Source of the DNA: Phytophthora sp. 'mugwort'
Taxonomy: Eukaryota; Oomycota; Peronosporomycetes; Peronosporales; Peronosporaceae
Assembly (NCBI GenBank): GCA_033558025.1
Contig: JAUCEF010000006.1
Coordinates: 1,922,001-1,986,000, forward strand
Direction of reading: 5' to 3'
Length of the DNA stretch: 64,000 nucleotides
Part shown: piece by piece, positions 55,584-64,000 of the stretch
Layout of the letters: each line of letters starts with the position of its first letter
How positions within the stretch are numbered: position 1 is the stretch's first letter
The notes under the pieces: model-generated
The model's input: only the letters and a program-made list of their open reading frames with translations
The model's database searches: none
Told to the model about the DNA's origin: nothing
Made by a program: the position numbers and the translations under genes

Positions 55584-57587
55584 TCATTTTTTGTCTATTA
55601 GTGATTTTGATGTTATCGCTGCTGCAGTCTGGGGCAACGAACGTAGTGATGCTTGGATATGGGGGTCTGTTATGCTGGCTAATCGCTTCTCGAGCTTTAC
55701 CGACTGCAGGATTTCCTGTACACTTCGTTTTACTACCCGAGAATTCGATAAGGATGTACCAATAGATGCAGGCGTCAGCCGTATAGGAATCTCTCTACCG
55801 GGGTATTTCGATGGCTGCAGCTCCACGATGTTGCAGCGAATTCGAACTGTTGATCCTGTAGATTCCGATTTCAGTCCCAATCGACTGGTAATCATCGTAG
55901 ACAGCAGAGATACATCGGTGTTGACTTCTCGATCTCGCGAACGATCTCCCATGAGGATCCCATCCTGGTCACTTTCATCGATGCCAAGAAAGAGTTCTTC
56001 CATCTGATCGCGGATAGAGGTAATCGGTTTTCGGATCGGCACATCGAAATCGTACAACCCAGAGGACCCAATCAGTTGAATCTCGCCATGGCCTTCTGTT
56101 CTCTTGCGCCGCCAGAAGTCTCGAGAATACACGTGAAGGTAGAGGATTGGAGCAGCTACTACGTCGCCAAAATTATCCTCCTTGTCGCAATGAGACGAAG
56201 CTTCAGCTTTGACAAGTTTCAGATTGAAATGCTGATGGTAACTAAACGTTGCGGAAGACAAACAACCAGGGTACGCTGATCGCTGAGGTATTGACAGTGG
56301 AGTCTTCCCACACATTTGAGTACAATCTCCAGGCTGCAATTTCCACTTAGAGTATCCTATTTTGTCCGGTAGCTCCAGTTTGTATTCCACAAAAACCGGA
56401 TCCGTTGTTTGCGGATTATCTACCACAACCACTTCAATCGACACGACCATTCTTCGTTGTATACATTTGCTGTCATCAATTCTTGATTCAGAAAGTTTGA
56501 GGGTTTGATGCCATCGGTTCACCTCTGCTATATCACGTTTTTCTTCCTGTAATCGGAGTTCTCTAGAGAGTCTTTGATCCTCAGTGGAAGCAAACGGAAG
56601 TAGGTCGTGTACATTGTCTAGCACATATTCGTAAAGTGAACCCGAAGGAGTAGATACATGATATGTAGTGAGCTTGGGACCCTTGATAAGTAAGTCGGGG
56701 TCATTTTCGGGTTCCACGATTGGTGCTGAAAACCCCGGAGTGGCGCAGAATACTCCAGTTTCCTTATAAAACCGTAGAGAGCACAAAACACGTTCCACAC
56801 CTTCGATTTGGGCAACAATGTGCATGGCACGGAATTTATCTTCGCGGTTGACTCGAAGCCATGCACGGTATTGATTGGGCGTCCACGAGACTTTATTTCG
56901 CTTGTCACAAGGTCGTCGGGTAAGGTCTGTAGGAATGAGATGCGTCACACTGTCCTTCGACGTTGTTGGGGGTTCCTTCGCATGCTACGTTTCGATCACT
57001 GTCATACAAACGTCACCAAGAAATTAAATAACTTTTTCCAGTGCACATACCTCTTTCGGAACAAAATCGTCAACATCGACGTATGACGACAAAATATCGG
57101 CGCTGTCAACCTCACGCGATTTTCCATCTCCAGTCTGAGATTATTAAAGAAGAGAAATTTTGTTAGAAGGACTTGCGTTTGTTGGATGCTCTATAGGTAC
57201 ACGTACTTTCCGATTTGATAAATGGATTCCTCTTGCTTCGAGGCGTTCCTGTTCTCGCTTCTTCTCGCTTGAAAAAAACAGTATTAACAGTGTAGAGTGT
57301 TACAAAGAAAAATTTAAACCTTCTCGAGAACACTGACGAGCTCGTCCATACCTCAAACTCAGCTTTTTTTCTTGCCACAGGAAGCAATGCTTCCAGGTTC
57401 GTCCCACTGGTACCGAATTGACACTGGAGGCTTTCTCAAATCCAGAGATCTGCAGTCATAAAACAGTTGTTTGGCAACATACATCCCGACGTCCTTAAAA
57501 CGATATCCTCTTTACCTTGCGCAAGGTCACGCTAATAAGCAAGTTCTCCATTGGATCGCGCACATGATAGTATTGCGTTAATAGCAT
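55584..57587 (-). CDS. MKS1: Ciliary transition-zone protein MKS1 (B9 domain)
   Basis: Five exons, 57587-57516, 57449-57352, 57267-57207, 57134-57051 and 56975-55584, give 568 residues, the usual size for MKS1. The N-terminus contains YYHVRDPMENLLISV, the same position and pattern as in animal MKS1. A coiled segment (EKKREQERLEARG) follows. The B9 domain lies at about 281-420, with VFVEYKLELP, GDCTQMC, FSYHQHFNLKL and the hallmark LHVYSRDFWRRKRTEGHG. MKS1 is part of the transition-zone complex that gates the flagellum. In oomycetes it would serve the zoospore flagella. The gene shares an 84-bp promoter region with the plus-strand coiled-coil gene at 57672. Confidence 0.93.
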
Positions 57588-57671
57588 GCTGCTCAATAGC
57601 CCTCGTGTTCTTCAGCACTCGGTCGAACGCGTCTTTTCATGAATGTAGCCATGTAGGAGCTGCGTCTTTTC
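57588..57671. promoter_or_regulatory. Short bidirectional promoter with repeated 14-mer and upstream ORF
   Basis: Only 84 bp separate the divergent start codons of MKS1 and the coiled-coil gene. The 14-mer GCGTCTTTTCATGA occurs at 57629-57642 and again at 57662-57675, where it includes the start codon. Between them, 57639-57656 is a five-codon upstream ORF (ATG ... TAG), if it lies in the transcript. Confidence 0.5.
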
Positions 57672-59416
57672 ATGATCATAAGTGCATCGGGCTCAGATGA
57701 ATCAATTCCCTGGCGACGAGCGACCTCCGAACTGTGCGTTTATACGCAGGTTATCGTTGACAAGATGCATCTGCGAAGCATTCGTGTGACCCCATTTATG
57801 TCGAATTACTTAGCCTACATTTCAACTGGAGGCGTCGAGTATACTTCAACTCCACGCTGCCATTCTACACACGAGTAAGTCACCTTCCTTGCTTCTGAGA
57901 GACTTATTTACATTTGACAAGTGAGAATTACAGGATTGTAGACGATGAAGAGGATTCCGATTGGCTCGTGGACGTGGAGGTTGGAGGCTTGGGCGTTAGA
58001 TTTCCCCATTTTTTAAGAACTTATCCGATGCTGTTCAGGCTGTAACAGAGTCGATGAGGCAGGAGGCCCAAGTTCGATTGCGTGCCCAATCGAACGAGCT
58101 AAAACGATTTCATGACAAAATCTGTCTGCGTGTGACGGCGCGAGAACGACAAAATCGTCTCGAAGCCCAGCGGGCACAAATGAATTTGGTGCGTGATTCA
58201 ACATCAAATAGGTGAATTGTTTTGGCGAAATACTCGTGCAAACTGACATTGGCAAGTAGGATGCGAAGTGTGCAAAGCTGTTTCCGACCACGGAGTCGGT
58301 ACAGCAGACTGGAGACAATGCGGCTGTACATATCTCGACACGCCCATACTTTCAGAAATTAAACGAGGCCAAGAAAGTCATACTGAAGGTTCGTTGGTAA
58401 AAAAAAAAAATCAGAAAATATAGCCATCTACTTAATACCGGTACTGACAATTTCATGTGGTCCAGGATTGCGCGTTGGGGAAACATATCGAAAATGTAAA
58501 TGCTCTATTTGGTGAAAACCGCCATTCATATATTTCTCAAACTTGTGCTGCTTGTGCGTCCTAGAATTTGCGTTTGGATGCCCAGATCCGCGATGATTTA
58601 TTGCGATCGACTGAAATTTCGCGTTTACAAATCAGCAACGAGCACGAAAACGGAGATGATGGAAACTTAAGCGAGCCGGCCGAATCACCAGTCTTGCTTC
58701 CGGAGCAGGTGAGGATTGCTCATCACTCTCATGATACAACTTTGGCACGCTAATTAGTGATTAATTCCATCGTTATCCAGCGTGTTGCTCTGTACGCTAC
58801 CGTGAGACGGCAGTATATGGAGATGAATCGAGCCAAAATCCAAAGCAACGTTTGGCGAGAAGCTTCCCAGTCCCCGAATTCAACCAAAGCGAAGTTTCCA
58901 GTGTCGAATACCTCAGTTGCAGGAGCTCTACGTAGCAGCAGAACTAGTCGCACTGACAATAGCGACCGCATTGTCGCTGCAGTACGATGGGCTACATCAC
59001 CCAGTGTCAAAGTGTGCGTGGAAAAGTACCCTTGCTAGTGCTTGTACAGGAAGATAAACCTAATGAACTATTATGCTCGCAACAGTATCGACATGACTTC
59101 GGGGTGTGAAGTGCGAGTGCATCGACAAACCACGACATCTTCGACGCCATGGAGGAAAAAGTCTGCGAAGAGTCCCACAACTCGAACAACGACGACAGAA
59201 CATGAACGATTCCTTCGAGCTCTTCAAGCACAGCTAGGAACCCCAGCTCTCTGCTCTTGCGGTAAGGTTGGACCAGATTCGACCTCATCGACACAGCCAT
59301 GTGCTAACAACTGCGCGCTGTATAAGCAGCCGAAGAAGCGTGAGAAACTCCTCGCCAGTGTGTACAAGCAGCAACAACATGACATTACCACGACTGCTGC
59401 TTCGCCGATCCGCTAG
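57672..59416 (+). CDS. Coiled-coil protein divergent from MKS1
   Basis: Eight exons, 57672-57874, 57934-57979, 58018-58188, 58260-58388, 58466-58495, 58565-58708, 58781-59013 and 59086-59416, give 428 residues. The second intron would be only 38 nt. The alternative is a single-base loss in a T run at 58010-58014 that would otherwise keep the frame. The middle of the protein is helical (RLRAQSNELKRFHDKICLRV, RQNRLEAQRAQMNL, VALYATVRRQYMEMNRAKIQ). The C-terminus has a Cys-rich patch (CSCGKVG ... CANNC) and a basic end. No family is recognised. Its shared promoter with MKS1 suggests a flagellar role. Confidence 0.72.
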
Positions 59417-59479
59417 ATCCTAAATCCTTTGCATCTTTGAAAGCATTCATTTCGCGTATCCACAACTGACCATTTGATT

Positions 59480-61016
59480 CTACACCGTCATGATGACTTC
59501 GCCGTCTTCATCCTGCGCCTCACTTTCTTCGTTGCCTGCCCAGATACCGTTCCATACAGTGCTCCAAATGTCAGGTCCATGCTTCACAACGTATCGATTA
59601 TAGGTTTCTTGCTCACGTTGTGCCTTGGACGTCCATGCATCCAGCTTCAGCGGTTGCGCTTGGGGTTTCACAGGTTCTTCATTCTCTTCGTCAATCTGCT
59701 TCTCAAGCTGATGCAAATCCAGCAGACTCATAGTACTATTGGTACTGTCAGGAGGGCCGCCAGTAACTCCGCTTGTCGTGCCATCACTGGTATGAGAGAG
59801 AATGTCCTGGTCAGTCTCAAGCTGCTTACACACAAAAGAAGTAGCCGTAAGAACACACACGCTTTCGATGTGTGAAACTATCGATGCGTACCTGTTTGTC
59901 TCCATTGGACATCTGCCGGATCTGCTCCTTCAAGCTGATCAACTGTTGCTGTTGATCCTTAATGTATTCGTTGGCGTCTTCCAACTGTCTCTGAACGATA
60001 GCTTTCTCATCACGCAGTTTACGGACATATTCTAACATCACGCGCTCTTCTCCGAGCATCCGGATTTCCTGCGATTCTTGCACGAGCGCTTCGATAGTTT
60101 TCTTTAACTGGTTCACGAGCAAATCTTTTTCCTCGAGCTGCAACAGTAACTTGCCATTCTGGACTTCGTGTGAACACGTTAACGATCCTCGGCCTTCACC
60201 ATTAATAGCCATAGATCCACAGGACGGTCCATCATTCTCTCCAACACTATTGTCTGCTTCACTTCCACTCTCCGTCGTAGTTTCCTTAATGCTAGCAGGC
60301 TCGTCACTCTGATCCAACGCTTGGGAGAACAAATCCGTCACTTCCCGCTTGGTTGCCAGCTCCAACGCCGTCTTGCCCTTATTGAACCCCTTCTCACCTC
60401 TCAAACTTGCATCTGCATGATGCATCAACAGCATCTTAGTGCACTCCACGTGGTCTGCGTGGCACGCCAAGTGCAGCGGCGTGGCGCCCTCTCCGTTGCG
60501 TGCATCCACGAGCTTCTGCTTCTGCACGTCTTCTCTCTCCAGCAGGTTCTTCATCACGTCCACCGCTTGACAAGACGCCGCCCAGTGCAGCAGCGAGCCT
60601 CCCGTCGCTGCGTCTGTGACGCCGACGTCTATTCCGGCCTTCAGCAACTGATTGACGCTCTTCACGTCGTTAGCCGCAACCTGTTGAATCAGGAACTGGT
60701 GAAACACCAGCAGCAGGTCCTGGGCTTTTAGCTCTTGGGCCAGCGCATAGGCAGATCGGTTCCCGCCTTCGACGCCGCCCTGTTTCTTGCTCTGGTGCTC
60801 CGGGGGAAAGCCGGCGGCCAGAAGAACTCGTAGCGCATCCTTCTTGCCACTTGCCACGGCCACGTGCAGCGGCGAGCGACCAGTCACGGGGTCCACCACG
60901 TCAGCCAGGGACAGACGACCGCGGCCATGGTCCGCCAGCGCCTTGATGACGTCCGAGCGGCCATACTCGGCCGCCAGGAAGAAGCCGTCCACCGCCTCGT
61001 GCAGCTCGTCAGTCAT
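59480..61016 (-). CDS. Ankyrin-repeat and coiled-coil protein
   Basis: Two exons, 61016-59892 and 59821-59480, give 488 residues. The first half has ankyrin repeats, clearest as GRSPLHVAVASGKKDALRVL, GSLLHWAASCQAVDVMKNLL and GATPLHLACHADHVECTKML. An acidic Ser/Gly linker follows. A long coiled coil covers about 290-375 (QLEEKDLLVNQLKKTIEALV, LRDEKAIVQRQLEDANEYIK). The second exon encodes an acidic, partly disordered tail with a Trp-rich stretch (DIWSTVWNGIWAG). This layout suggests an adaptor between membranes or cytoskeleton and other proteins. I cannot name an orthologue. It converges on the coiled-coil gene with 63 bp between stops. Confidence 0.85.
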
Positions 61017-61454
61017 GTATGCCCGGTTAGATAATGGTCACGTCGTCTGCCACTTTTAAGCGATTTGATTCGTCGAAAACATAGTTGCGCTCAACTTCAG
61101 ATGTAGCCACGTTGCAGTGACAAAAATGACGACAATGTGATGAATTGGAATAAATATGTTAATTAGATTCGATACAGAGTCTACTCTAATTCTACTACGC
61201 CGTCGCCGCAGGCTGGTCACGGACACCCACCGCGAGAGCTTCGCCCCGTTTTCCTTCGACGGAAGAAAAACAAAGGCTAAAGCAGCGGAGGGAGGAGTCC
61301 AAATCAAATATTTTAGCCTATTCACAGGCAAACCTGCTGCTCCACGAGTTCGAGAGAGACGTCATCGCTGTGTCCTGCTGCGTCGCTCTGTCCAGCCGCT
61401 TTGCGTCACAGTACTTTTCATCGCCTATAGCTCGGATCATCCGAACGTTCTAGC
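61017..61454. other. Intergenic region, ankyrin promoter and CTP synthase 3' end
   Basis: Both flanking genes read on the minus strand. A plus-strand open frame crosses this gap, but its amino-acid composition is not protein-like and it runs antisense into the CTP synthase gene. Confidence 0.45.

Positions 61455-64000
<2,546 letters not shown>

Overview
The window looks like nuclear DNA of an oomycete, most likely Phytophthora or a close relative. The host genes are compact, with short GT-AG introns of about 38 to 110 bp and intergenic gaps often under 100 bp. The set includes flagellar basal-body genes (centrin, MKS1), a class II photolyase and small secreted temptin-like proteins. Decayed gypsy, copia and hAT elements fill one long gap. 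Species cannot be fixed from the sequence alone. Gene models were built by joining exons in phase at canonical splice sites. Every multi-exon total is a whole number of codons.

Left gene-rich block (1-25,000). A 1360-residue EF-hand-like protein (-) starts 19 bp from a nine-exon HMCES/SRAP abasic-site shield gene (+). They are followed by an ER J-protein (DNAJB12-like), a CapZIP/FAM21-tail-like protein, a conserved unknown protein, a MYND zinc finger plus five PDZ domains protein, a coiled-coil protein, a class II CPD photolyase, and a Doa10/MARCH6 RING-CH ubiquitin ligase.

Transposon block (about 25,400-42,800). No convincing intact host gene was seen here. It holds a hAT element with preserved inverted ends and subterminal repeats. 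Next come a second hAT transposase fragment split by an 18-G run, a gypsy pol remnant interrupted by a DDE transposase fragment, and a chromodomain-like ORF with stops. A nearly complete but inactivated copia element follows, then a foldback element with 218-bp arms.

Right gene-rich block (44,000-63,200). It encodes a peroxisomal MFE-2-type dehydrogenase (PTS1 AKL), the NEDD8 E2 UBC12 and the autophagy PROPPIN ATG18. A temptin-like cluster (two genes and one broken copy) follows, then a lipid-anchored PH-like protein and a COQ11/NDUFA9-like dehydrogenase. Centrin, MKS1, a coiled-coil protein, an ankyrin/coiled-coil protein and CTP synthase complete it. Centrin, MKS1 and the divergent coiled-coil gene form a tight group that may serve the zoospore flagellum.

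No rRNA, tRNA or CRISPR was recognised. No wholly new multi-gene system stands out. The most distinctive items are the MYND-PDZ architecture, the SRAP protein with two PCNA-box-like motifs, the flagellar gene group with a shared 84-bp promoter, and the foldback element.
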